Source: Blautia sp. (lineage in GTDB: Bacteria > Bacillota > Clostridia > Lachnospirales > Lachnospiraceae). From it: a stretch of DNA of 20,714 nucleotides. The translations under genes and the position numbers were made by a program. The stretch covers positions 1-20,714 of the forward strand of contig JAUUSJ010000071.1 of the NCBI GenBank assembly GCA_030841965.1, given 5' to 3'. Below the pieces are notes generated by a model, which ran no database searches, was not told the DNA's origin, and saw only the letters and a list, made by a program, of their open reading frames with translations. This document shows positions 7,369-13,782 of the stretch, piece by piece; position 1 is the first letter of the stretch, and each line of letters opens with the position of its first letter.

Positions 7369-8784
7369 ATGATGAAAAAAGGGAGAGTTATGTATCAGGC
7401 AAAGGAAGATTTGTCCACATTCCGTCTGACTCCCCAAAAAAGATTTTATTATGCATTGGGGGATTTTGGATATAATTTTATGTACTATTGGCTGAGTACA
7501 TATTTGATGATTTATTATACCGATACAATCGGAATTCCAGCTGCGACAGTTTCTATTATGATGCTGGTAGTGCGAGTTTTTGATGCAGTAAATGACCCGC
7601 TGATAGGTTCTTTGGCAGACCGCACGAAAACCAGGTGGGGAAGATACCGACCATGGTTTTTAGTCGGCTCTATTGCAATGGCCACATTTATCGTACTTAT
7701 TTTTGCGGCAAGTCCGAATTGGTCCTATAACGCAAGGCTTGGATGGATGTGGGGAATTTATTTGCTCTTAACTGTAGCGTCTACTTGTAGCAATATGCCT
7801 TATGGTGCGTTAAATGCGTGTATTACGCCAGATTCAGAGGACAGAGCGAAACTATCTGGACTTCGTATGATGTTTGCGAATGTAAGCTCGATGGTGACGG
7901 TTATTATAGCAGTGCCTTTGATTCGGATGTTTGCAGTGGACGGCTCTGCAAAGGATGCGAGAGGATATTTTGGAGCGGTGTTATTGACATGTATTTTAGG
8001 AATTCCAACTATGATAGTATGTTGTTGGAAGACAAAAGAGGTGGTGACGCCTCCTCCTACACAAAAAAATATTCCGATGAAAGCACAGATGCAATCATTA
8101 TTAAAAAATAAGCCGATTTTAATTTTAATTTTTGGGCAGTTTATTTTGGGATGTGTTATCTATGGAAGAGCTGCGATGCTTTCGTATTATTGGCAGTATA
8201 ATGCGGGAAATGCAGGATATGCGACTACTTATGGCTGGATTAGTCTTATTGCTGCCGTTATCGGTACTGGATGGCTTGGAAATTTCTTGTTTAAGCGTTT
8301 TCAGCATAAAGGAAAGGTATGTGCTATTTTAAATTTCATGACTGCGGCGGCATATGGAGTGATGTATTTTACTACTGCACCGTCAGTACTGTTTTGGATT
8401 CTTACTTTTATAGGAAGTATGAGTTTTTATGCCTATATGGGAGTGCATTTTGGTGCAATCGGGGATGCAGTAGATTACGGAGAATATATTTCTGGTGTGA
8501 GATGTGATGGATTTCTATCGGCTTTTGTATCTGTCGCAAATAAGGCTGGAGGAGCTGTGATGCCAGCAGTCGGGGCAGCTATATTGGCAGCATTAAACTA
8601 TGTCGCAAATCAAAACCAGACACCACAAGTTTTGGAGGCGATTAACTGGTTTGTCACTCTCATACCAGCAATTATCAGTTTGATTAATGGGGTATTCTAC
8701 TTAATGTATCCAATCGGGACAAAAGAGCATAAGGATATTTTGAATGAGTTAATTCGAAGAAGAAATGAATGTGCACAAGAATGA
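7369..8784 (+). CDS. GPH-family sugar:cation symporter (MelB/XynP-like)
   Basis: This twelve-helix glycoside-pentoside-hexuronide:cation symporter has about 471 residues. It shows the hallmark segment RVFDAVNDPLIGSLADRT (69-86) with cation-site aspartates Asp72 and Asp76 (MelB Asp55/Asp59), Asp32 in YALGDFGYN (MelB Asp19), and TRWGRYRPW in the first cytoplasmic loop. ATG 7369 is preferred because AAGGGATGGTGG lies just upstream; GTG 7351 and ATG 7390 are in-frame alternatives. It is the last gene of the operon, 21 bases after the kinase, and is followed by a terminator. Since GPH carriers import intact sugars, small glycosides or polyols without phosphorylating them, a downstream kinase is needed, which fits the operon. 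Substrate unknown. Confidence 0.92.
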   Translation: MMKKGRVMYQAKEDLSTFRLTPQKRFYYALGDFGYNFMYYWLSTYLMIYYTDTIGIPAATVSIMMLVVRVFDAVNDPLIGSLADRTKTRWGRYRPWFLVGSIAMATFIVLIFAASPNWSYNARLGWMWGIYLLLTVASTCSNMPYGALNACITPDSEDRAKLSGLRMMFANVSSMVTVIIAVPLIRMFAVDGSAKDARGYFGAVLLTCILGIPTMIVCCWKTKEVVTPPPTQKNIPMKAQMQSLLKNKPILILIFGQFILGCVIYGRAAMLSYYWQYNAGNAGYATTYGWISLIAAVIGTGWLGNFLFKRFQHKGKVCAILNFMTAAAYGVMYFTTAPSVLFWILTFIGSMSFYAYMGVHFGAIGDAVDYGEYISGVRCDGFLSAFVSVANKAGGAVMPAVGAAILAALNYVANQNQTPQVLEAINWFVTLIPAIISLINGVFYLMYPIGTKEHKDILNELIRRRNECAQE

Positions 8785-8854
8785 GAGTTCGTTATATCCA
8801 AAAAAGCGGTTTAAGTATTTCATTTTTATAAATAAGAAAGAGGAATCAATTGTG

Positions 8855-8892
8855 AAAAAGTCATTCTCTTAAGGTAGGGAGTGACTTTTTTT
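8855..8892 (+). terminator. Intrinsic terminator of the sugar operon
   Basis: A 14-bp stem (8855-8868 with 8877-8890, two G-U pairs) with an 8-base loop TTAAGGTA ends in a T run. It lies 70 bases after the symporter stop. The intervening bases hold no gene. Confidence 0.88.
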
Positions 8893-8953
8893 ATATATAA
8901 TGATAGAAAAGTTTCTAGTTGGAATAAAATAAAAAAATTTAAAAAAATTTTAT

Positions 8954-8972
8954 TGTAACTATTAACATTACA
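8954..8972. promoter_or_regulatory. Dyad operator 1, TGTAA-N9-TTACA
   Basis: TGTAA (8954-8958) and TTACA (8968-8972) are separated by 9 bases; the arms extend to 7 bp (ATTGTAA/TTACAAT). The site covers the -35 box of the following promoter. It probably binds a MarR-, PadR- or HxlR-type regulator encoded elsewhere; the regulator is not in the window. Confidence 0.55.
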
Positions 8973-8990
8973 ATTAAAACTTGCTATAAT
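8962..8990 (+). promoter_or_regulatory. Promoter of the NmrA-like gene
   Basis: TTAACA (8962-8967), 17-bp spacer, TATAAT (8985-8990), the latter a perfect -10. The untranslated leader to ATG 9105 is about 105 bases and contains no recognised riboswitch. Confidence 0.8.
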
Positions 8991-8995
8991 GCAAA

Positions 8996-9014
8996 TGTAA
9001 CAAGGAAGATTACA
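8996..9014. promoter_or_regulatory. Dyad operator 2, TGTAA-N9-TTACA
   Basis: TGTAA (8996-9000) and TTACA (9010-9014) again have exactly 9 bases between. This second site lies just downstream of the -10, 42 bp (four turns) centre to centre from the first, so the promoter is bracketed by two equal sites. Confidence 0.55.
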
Positions 9015-9104
9015 ACAATAATTACTTAGAAACTATAGTGTGAAAAATAAGTTTTCATTACTATTTAGATTATTTATTTAAAATGAAAGGAATGGTAGAT
9101 TAAT

Positions 9105-9734
9105 ATGAAGATAGCAGTTGTATGTGCAAATGGTAAAGCAGGTCAGTTGATTACAAAAGAGGCAGTGGATAGAGGTTTGGATGTCACTGCGATTGTAAGA
9201 GGGGAGAATAAGTCGGTAGCTCCAAAGGTTATTATTAAGGATGTACTTGATATTAAGGCGGAGGATTTAAAAGGTTTTGATGTTGTTGTCGATGCGTTTG
9301 GAGCGTGGACAGAAGATACACTTCCTCTGCACAGTACTTCTCTTGAGGTTTTATGTGATGCAGTCTCTGGTACAGATACGAAGCTTTTTGTTGTCGGTGG
9401 AGCGGGAAGCCTCTATGTGAATCCAGAGCATACAGTTTGTGTTGCGGATGGTCCTGATTTTCCAGATGCTTTTAAGCCTCTTGCGGCAGCTATGGCAAAG
9501 GCACTTTCAAAGTTGCGTGAAAGAGAAGATGTGAAATGGACATATATCAGTCCGGCAGCAGATTTTCAGGCAGATGGGGAACGCGTAGGAGAGTATATTC
9601 TCGGCGGTGAGGAATTGACATTAAATTTGAAAGGTGAGAGTATTATTAGCTATGCGGATTATGCAATTGCGATGGTTGACGAGATAGTAAAAGGCAATCA
9701 TATTGGACAGAGTATTAGTGTTGTGAGAAAATAA
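9105..9734 (+). CDS. NAD(P)H-binding protein, NmrA-like / atypical SDR
   Basis: This is a small Rossmann-fold protein of 209 residues from the NAD(P)-binding NmrA-like group (putative NADH-flavin reductases). It has the N-terminal nucleotide motif CANGKAGQLI (7-16) after MKIAVV, the FVVGGAGSLYV segment, and the WTYISPAADF motif typical of these atypical short-chain dehydrogenases. It lacks the classical YxxxK pair. It stands alone behind its own promoter and twin operators, which suggests stress-induced control, as for related genes paired with MarR- or HxlR-type regulators. The Shine-Dalgarno sequence (AAAGGA, 9082-9087) is unusually far from ATG 9105. The real substrate is unknown. Confidence 0.85.
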   Translation: MKIAVVCANGKAGQLITKEAVDRGLDVTAIVRGENKSVAPKVIIKDVLDIKAEDLKGFDVVVDAFGAWTEDTLPLHSTSLEVLCDAVSGTDTKLFVVGGAGSLYVNPEHTVCVADGPDFPDAFKPLAAAMAKALSKLREREDVKWTYISPAADFQADGERVGEYILGGEELTLNLKGESIISYADYAIAMVDEIVKGNHIGQSISVVRK

Positions 9735-9830
9735 AGAGAGTAAATTCGTTTACGAGTGAATGTGTGTAGGAACTCAACTTGCTTTAGCTGTTGGAGTGTC
9801 AGGTGAAAGAGATTTTGGGTTTTGTGGGGA

Positions 9831-9881
9831 GAGATGCGGATAGAGAAGAGAGAGGGTAAGTGAGAAGAGACGCGGATAGAG
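9831..9881. repeat. Tandem 15-mer pair before the palindromic element
   Basis: GAGATGCGGATAGAG (9831-9845) recurs with one change as GAGACGCGGATAGAG (9867-9881), period 36. The second unit runs into the left arm of the hairpin element. The partial copy at the right end of the window has the same arrangement. Confidence 0.7.
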
Positions 9882-10067
9882 GAGAGAGGTATCTCCCCCT
9901 CAAACACGTTCGTTCCCACGATTTTTCGACATACGCTGATTTTTGCCGCCTCCCGCAAACTCACGCCTACGGCGCTCAGACAGTGCTCCAGCGGCAAAGC
10001 TAAGTATATCGAAAAATCGCTCCACTCTCTATCGTTTGTGGGGGAGATACCTCTCTCCTCTATCCGC
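9872..10067. repeat. 196-bp palindromic repeat element, copy 1 (MITE-like or structured RNA)
   Basis: The outer arms are a perfect 28-bp inverted repeat (9872-9899 with 10040-10067). Moving inward, the arms continue with CAAAC/GTTTG (9901-9905 with 10034-10038), CGATTTTTCGA (9919-9929) pairing with 10009-10019, ATAC/GTAT, and TTTGCCGC (9942-9949) pairing with 9991-9998. The centre (9950-9990) holds a small CGCC-TAC-GGCG hairpin (9964-9974). No coding signal fits. Bases 9901-9943 recur exactly at 20672-20714, so this is a dispersed repeat family. No transposase or clear target-site duplication is visible, so mobility is inferred only. Confidence 0.85.
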
Positions 10068-10146
10068 TGTGTATTGGCAAAACTGAAAAGATTCGTATAT
10101 ATAAGTCAAGTCGATTTGAATTATAAAAAGGAAAGATATTACAAAT

Positions 10147-10198
10147 AATGAACTGATTTCAATAAATTAAATTTTTAACTTATCGAAATCAGTTTATT
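10147..10198. terminator. Long-loop inverted repeat, possible terminator
   Basis: AACTGATTTC (10151-10160) pairs with 10185-10194, with three more flanking pairs after a wobble (10147-10149 with 10196-10198) and a 24-base AT-rich loop. T-rich sequence follows. It could end transcription leaving the repeat element, but the long loop weakens the call. Otherwise bases 10068-10146 show no recognisable feature. Confidence 0.4.
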
Positions 10199-10253
10199 TT
10201 ATTGTTCATATAGCATTGTTTGGAGAATAAAATAATAAAAAGTATAAATGGTA

Positions 10254-10282
10254 TTGCTTTTTTGATAATATTTTGATAAAAT
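10254..10282 (+). promoter_or_regulatory. Promoter and direct repeats of the toxin-antitoxin operon
   Basis: TTGCTT (10254-10259), 17-bp spacer, TAAAAT (10277-10282). The direct repeat TTTTGATAA at 10260-10268 and 10271-10279 (period 11, one helical turn) overlaps the promoter and is a candidate site for autorepression by the antitoxin. Confidence 0.5.
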
Positions 10283-10319
10283 TAAGATAAAATAAACAAT
10301 ATGAAGGGAGTGTTCGAAC

Positions 10320-10580
10320 ATGATACAAATTCGACCTGTTTCTGACCTTAGGAATAAATTTTCAGAGATTGAAACTATCGTCAATAGTGGCAGACCTGTG
10401 TATCTTACGAAAAATGGGTATGGTGCAATGGTAGTAGTAAGTTTGGAAGAATATGCAAGTTTGACAGAAAATATTGAAATGAAGCTTGATGAAGCTGACA
10501 GACAGGCAATTATGACAGAAGAAAGGCTTTCTCATAAAGAGGTTTTTGGTAATGTAAGGAGTGCGATATATGGAAAATAA
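10320..10580 (+). CDS. Type II antitoxin, Phd/YefM family
   Basis: This is an antitoxin of 86 residues. The N-terminal Phd/YefM fold is recognisable by MIQIRPVSDLRNKFSEIETI, then GRPVYLTKNGYGAMVVVSLEEY (residues 24-45). The C-terminal 40 residues are charged and would fold on binding the toxin. The protein neutralises the toxin encoded next and normally represses its own promoter. A GAAGGGAG ribosome binding site lies 8-9 bases before ATG. The antitoxin stop overlaps the toxin start by 11 bases, the usual coupling. Family assignment is firm; targets and activity are inferred. Confidence 0.92.
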   Translation: MIQIRPVSDLRNKFSEIETIVNSGRPVYLTKNGYGAMVVVSLEEYASLTENIEMKLDEADRQAIMTEERLSHKEVFGNVRSAIYGK

Positions 10581-10884
10581 ATCCTATCAGCTTAGATATT
10601 TACCACTTTTTGAACAGGATTTAATCAGCGCAGCAAATTATATCACCAATGTTTTGAAAAATGAAGATGCAGCGTTACGTTTGATTGATGATGTGGAAGT
10701 TGCTATTTTGGAAAGATTGAATAATCCTGTCTCTTTTGAACCGTATCGTTCTGCGAAAAAACGTGATTATCCATACTATCGAATCTATGTAAGGAATTAC
10801 GTTGTCTATTACGTGGTGATAGATGATGTGATGGAAGTTCGTCGTTTATTGTATGGTGCAAGAGATACGGATAGATATTTATAG
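10570..10884 (+). CDS. Type II toxin, RelE/ParE family
   Basis: This is a toxin of 104 residues with the RelE/ParE fold. An N-terminal helical part (LPLFEQDLISAANYITNVL, residues 10-28) is followed by the beta-sheet core YPYYRIYVRNYVVYYVV and the C-terminal VRRLLYGARDTDRYL. ATG 10570 is chosen because TAAGGAG (10555-10561) lies 8 bases upstream; the GTG at 10561 is inside that site. RelE-type members cleave mRNA on the ribosome and ParE-type members poison gyrase. The sequence alone does not decide which, although the YRxxxxNY pattern and conserved basic residues are more RelE-like. It lies beside the palindromic repeat element, a common kind of accessory spot. Confidence 0.92.
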   Translation: MENKSYQLRYLPLFEQDLISAANYITNVLKNEDAALRLIDDVEVAILERLNNPVSFEPYRSAKKRDYPYYRIYVRNYVVYYVVIDDVMEVRRLLYGARDTDRYL

Positions 10885-10915
10885 GGATATTTTTGAATTA
10901 TTTTTACAGTATAAT

Positions 10916-10969
10916 AAAGAATCCCTATAGGAATTTAAGTGCTATAAATAACTCCTATAGGGATTCTTT
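10916..10969. terminator. Bidirectional terminator between toxin and thiC
   Basis: AAAGAATCCCTATAGGA (10916-10932) pairs perfectly with 10953-10969 (17 bp, 20-base loop). It lies between two convergent genes and can serve both, though the T runs are short. Confidence 0.75.
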
Positions 10970-11030
10970 GTTGATGAGAGAATAAAATATGAGATTTTAT
11001 ATCTCTTATTGTTGTATATTAGTCTGTATT

Positions 11031-12341
11031 CTATAGAATATCAATATACTCTCCAGCTAAAGCCTTATTCATGCTTCGAACTGCACAGAATTTTCCGCAC
11101 ATACTACATGTATCGCTGTGGTCGTCCTCAGGCTTTCTGCTGTCACGGATTGCCTTTGCTGTCTCTGGGTCTAAGGCGCAGGCAAATTGAGCGTCCCAGT
11201 CAAGATTTCTTCTGGCATCCGCCATCTTGTCGTCGATATCTCGAGCTCCAGGAACTCCCTTTGCGATATCGGCGGCGTGAGCAGCGATTTTAGAAGCAAT
11301 GATTCCCTGTTTTACGTCATCGACGTTTGGAAGAGCGAGGTGCTCGGCAGGGGTTACATAGCAGAGGAAGGCTGCGCCACTCATAGCAGCGACTGCACCG
11401 CCGATTGCACTTGTGATATGGTCATATCCAGGGGCGATATCTGTGACGATAGGTCCAAGGACATAGAAAGGTGCGCCCATACAGATGCTTTTTTGTACTT
11501 CCATATTGGCGGCAACTTGATTTAGAGGAACATGTCCTGGTCCTTCCACCATAACTTGAACATTATGAGCCCAGGCTCTCTTTGTCAATTCACCGAGACG
11601 AACTAATTCCTCAATCTGGCAGACATCTGTTGCATCTGCGAGACATCCTGGTCTACAGGCATCTCCGAGAGAGATTGTTACATCATACTCCTCGCAGATA
11701 TCTAAAATTTCATCAAAATATTCATAAAATGGGTTTTCCTCCCCTGTCATACTCATCCACGCAAAGACAAGACTGCCGCCTCGACTTACGATATTCATTT
11801 TTCTCTTATGTTTTTTAATCTGTTCGATAGTTTTTCTCGTAATTCCACAGTGCAATGTCACGAAGTCAACACCGTCCTCGGCGTGAAGACGAACAACATC
11901 GATAAAATCCTTTGCAGTTAATGTCGCTAAATCTCTCTGGTAGTGGATGACGCTATCATATACTGGAACAGTACCAATCATAACAGGACATTCCTTTGTC
12001 AATTTTTGGCGAAATGGTTGGGTATTTCCATGGCTTGATAAATCCATAATTGCCTCTGCCCCGAGATTCACTGCGCTCATTACTTTTTGCATTTCGATAT
12101 CATAATCTTTGCAGTCTCTGGATACTCCGAGATTTACATTGATTTTCGTGCGGAGCATACTTCCTACTCCCTCGGGGTCAAGACATTTATGATTTTTATT
12201 TGCACAAATCGCAACTTTTCCCTCCGCAACGAGTTTCATTAGCGCCTCGACTGACAGTTTTTCTTTTTTTGCAACAGTTTCCATTTCTGGTGTCACAATT
12301 CCTTTTCTGGCAGCGTCCATCTGTGTTGTGTAGTTTCTCAT
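11031..12341 (-). CDS. thiC: Phosphomethylpyrimidine synthase ThiC
   Basis: ThiC is a radical-SAM enzyme that rearranges aminoimidazole ribotide to 4-amino-5-hydroxymethyl-2-methylpyrimidine phosphate (HMP-P), the pyrimidine half of thiamin. It is cytoplasmic and 436 residues long, the short form common in anaerobes. Hallmarks are the substrate and metal-binding segments (DLSSHGN, VPVYDSV, FVTLHCGIT, SRGGSL, EGPGHVP, GPIVTDIAPGYDHI) and the C-terminal cluster motif CSMCGKFC (Cys412, Cys415, Cys419). As read, the cysteine spacing is C-x2-C-x3-C. ATG 12341 has an AAGGAGG ribosome binding site (12356-12350). Expression is controlled by a TPP riboswitch and terminator in its leader. It is a single gene, transcribed away from the ketopantoate-reductase-like gene. 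Call is certain. Confidence 0.97.
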   Translation of the reverse strand: MRNYTTQMDAARKGIVTPEMETVAKKEKLSVEALMKLVAEGKVAICANKNHKCLDPEGVGSMLRTKINVNLGVSRDCKDYDIEMQKVMSAVNLGAEAIMDLSSHGNTQPFRQKLTKECPVMIGTVPVYDSVIHYQRDLATLTAKDFIDVVRLHAEDGVDFVTLHCGITRKTIEQIKKHKRKMNIVSRGGSLVFAWMSMTGEENPFYEYFDEILDICEEYDVTISLGDACRPGCLADATDVCQIEELVRLGELTKRAWAHNVQVMVEGPGHVPLNQVAANMEVQKSICMGAPFYVLGPIVTDIAPGYDHITSAIGGAVAAMSGAAFLCYVTPAEHLALPNVDDVKQGIIASKIAAHAADIAKGVPGARDIDDKMADARRNLDWDAQFACALDPETAKAIRDSRKPEDDHSDTCSMCGKFCAVRSMNKALAGEYIDIL

Positions 12342-12376
12342 CGTTTTTTCCTCCTTGTTTTCACAGATTTTTTTAG

Positions 12377-12409
12377 AGTGATAAAAGGTGGTGCCCCCAA
12401 TTTATCACT
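12377..12409 (-). promoter_or_regulatory. Extra hairpin in the thiC leader
   Basis: AGTGATAAA (12377-12385) and TTTATCACT (12401-12409) form a 9-bp stem enclosing a GC-rich loop that itself can pair. It lies between the riboswitch terminator and the thiC ribosome binding site and lacks a T run on the minus strand. Its role is unknown; mRNA stabilisation or a second control step are possible. Confidence 0.5.
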
Positions 12410-12420
12410 GAACAGAATAA

Positions 12421-12449
12421 TAAAAAAGAGATACCATAGGGGTATCTCT
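12421..12449 (-). terminator. Riboswitch-controlled terminator upstream of thiC
   Basis: On the minus strand AGAGATACC, loop CCTAT, GGTATCTCT (12449-12427), then TTTTTTA. This is the expression platform of the TPP riboswitch. A second AGATAC upstream (about 12505) copies the 5' arm and could pair with the 3' arm as an anti-terminator. Confidence 0.88.
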
Positions 12450-12534
12450 AGTCAAATATCGTTTTACGTTTAAAATAAAAAAACTATAAAATACTAGCGT
12501 ATCTCATAGTCCTATCTATCTCGTTTCATTTTTC

Positions 12535-12622
12535 TAGGCTATCCCTACGTTGGCATTATCCAAATCAGGTAATGGGTCGAAAGCGTTCCTTTCCTCTCAG
12601 CCAGTTATCTGGCTCCCCAAGC
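12535..12622 (-). ncRNA. TPP riboswitch (THI element) controlling thiC
   Basis: The minus-strand sequence contains the conserved THI-box elements in order: GGGGAGCC, the CAGATAACTG hairpin, GGCTGAGAGG, the CCCATTACCTGATTTGG segment, then ATAATGCCAACGTAGGGA. Binding of thiamin diphosphate lets the downstream terminator form and shuts thiC off. Confidence 0.96.
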
Positions 12623-12643
12623 TATATCTCTTTATTAAAGTCT

Positions 12644-12672
12644 AGTATACTACTATTTGAAGGGTTTGTAAA
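12644..12672 (-). promoter_or_regulatory. Promoter of the thiC leader
   Basis: On the minus strand TTTACA (12672-12667), 17-bp spacer, TATACT (12649-12644), about 20 bases before the riboswitch. Confidence 0.8.
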
Positions 12673-12801
12673 GTATAGATTTTGCAATAACACGATATAA
12701 TCTAATGCCAAATCCCCTCAAAATATGTTATACTATCTATCATATCAGGAAGAATACATTTTCCCTAATACGATGAAAATAGAAAAAGGATGGTGAATAT
12801 A

Positions 12802-13719
12802 ATGAAATATTTAGTAATCGGAGCCGGTGGAACAGGAGGCTGTATTGCAGGTTTTATGGCAAAATCCAAGAAGGATGTCACTCTAATCGCTAGAGGAGTT
12901 CATCTAGAAGCGATACGTAAAAACGGTTTAAAAATAGAAAAATTAAAAGGGGAAGAATCAATAAAAGTAAACGCGATGACCGAGGCGGAGTATATAAGTT
13001 TAGCTCAAAAAGCAGATGTGATTTTTGTCTGCGTGAAGGGGTATTCTGTGGACAGTATTTATGATTTAATTCGGAATGCATCTCACGAGGGAAGCGTTGT
13101 CATTCCAATTTTAAATATTTATGGTACTGGGGAGAAGATGGCAAAGCAGCTTCCAGGACTTGAGGTATTAAATGGTTGTATCTATATAGCGGCTGCCATC
13201 TCAGCTCCTGGGACAATTAAGATGAGTGGAGATATTTTTAAGATTGTCTTTGGAAGAGTGGATGGCGATACGAGCAATCCAGTATTGCAGCAGATTGAGA
13301 GAGATTTGAGAGAATCTGGAATTGAGGGGATTTTATCGAGTGATATAAGAAGAGAGACTTTTGAGAAGTTTTCGTTCATTTCTCCGATGGCGGCGACAGG
13401 AGCTTACTATACTTCCACAGCCAGAGATGTGCAGCGGGAGGGAGAGATAAGAGAGATGTTTAAAAATTGCGTGAGAGAGATAGATTCGCTTGCCGATGCG
13501 ATGGGGATTTCATTTGGATTTGATATTTTGGAGAAAAACTTAAAAATAATGGACGGTGTGGCTCCAGACTGTACTGCTTCCATGCAAAAAGATTTGGAAA
13601 AAGGTGGCGACTCGGAGATGGATGGGTTGATTTTTGAGGTTTTGCGTCTTGGAAAGAAATATGGAGTTTCGGTTCCGACCTATGAAAAAATTTCAGAAAG
13701 ATTTGGATATACATTATAG
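12802..13719 (+). CDS. Ketopantoate reductase-family (ApbA/PanE-like) oxidoreductase
   Basis: This NADP-dependent 2-dehydropantoate 2-reductase family protein has 305 residues. It has an N-terminal Rossmann motif GAGGTGG (7-13), Lys79 in CVKGYS, Asn105 in ILNIYGTGE, and a C-terminal helical domain with GDSEMDGLIFEVLRLGKKYG. The probable catalytic Lys is Lys189 in ETFEKFSF, but the usual Trp before it is Phe and the usual Asn four residues after it is Ile. It may therefore act on a different 2-oxo acid or another carbonyl. ATG 12802 is preferred, with AAGGATGG about 9 bases upstream; ATG 12790 would overlap that site. No pantothenate gene is adjacent, so a role in coenzyme A synthesis is not supported by context. 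Confidence 0.85.
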   Translation: MKYLVIGAGGTGGCIAGFMAKSKKDVTLIARGVHLEAIRKNGLKIEKLKGEESIKVNAMTEAEYISLAQKADVIFVCVKGYSVDSIYDLIRNASHEGSVVIPILNIYGTGEKMAKQLPGLEVLNGCIYIAAAISAPGTIKMSGDIFKIVFGRVDGDTSNPVLQQIERDLRESGIEGILSSDIRRETFEKFSFISPMAATGAYYTSTARDVQREGEIREMFKNCVREIDSLADAMGISFGFDILEKNLKIMDGVAPDCTASMQKDLEKGGDSEMDGLIFEVLRLGKKYGVSVPTYEKISERFGYTL

Positions 13720-13747
13720 AAATGATGGAAAGTTATGATGATGAAGA

Positions 13748-13782
13748 GATGTCGGAAAAAAGTTTTCCGACATCCCTTTATT
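13748..13782 (+). terminator. Intrinsic terminator after the PanE-like gene
   Basis: GATGTCGGAAAA (13748-13759) pairs perfectly with 13763-13774 around a 3-base loop, followed by CCTTTATTT. It ends just 3 bases from the stop codon of the convergent membrane-protein gene. Confidence 0.88.

Noticed and set aside
9831..9881. Short G/A-rich repeats that might be a CRISPR remnant
   Set aside because: Only two units, no spacer variety, no cas genes, and the second unit is part of a hairpin arm.
9698..9997. Open frame of about 99 codons on the minus strand across the palindromic element
   Set aside because: It runs through inverted-repeat sequence, has no ribosome binding site or protein family look, and is best explained by lack of stops in GC-richer repeat DNA.
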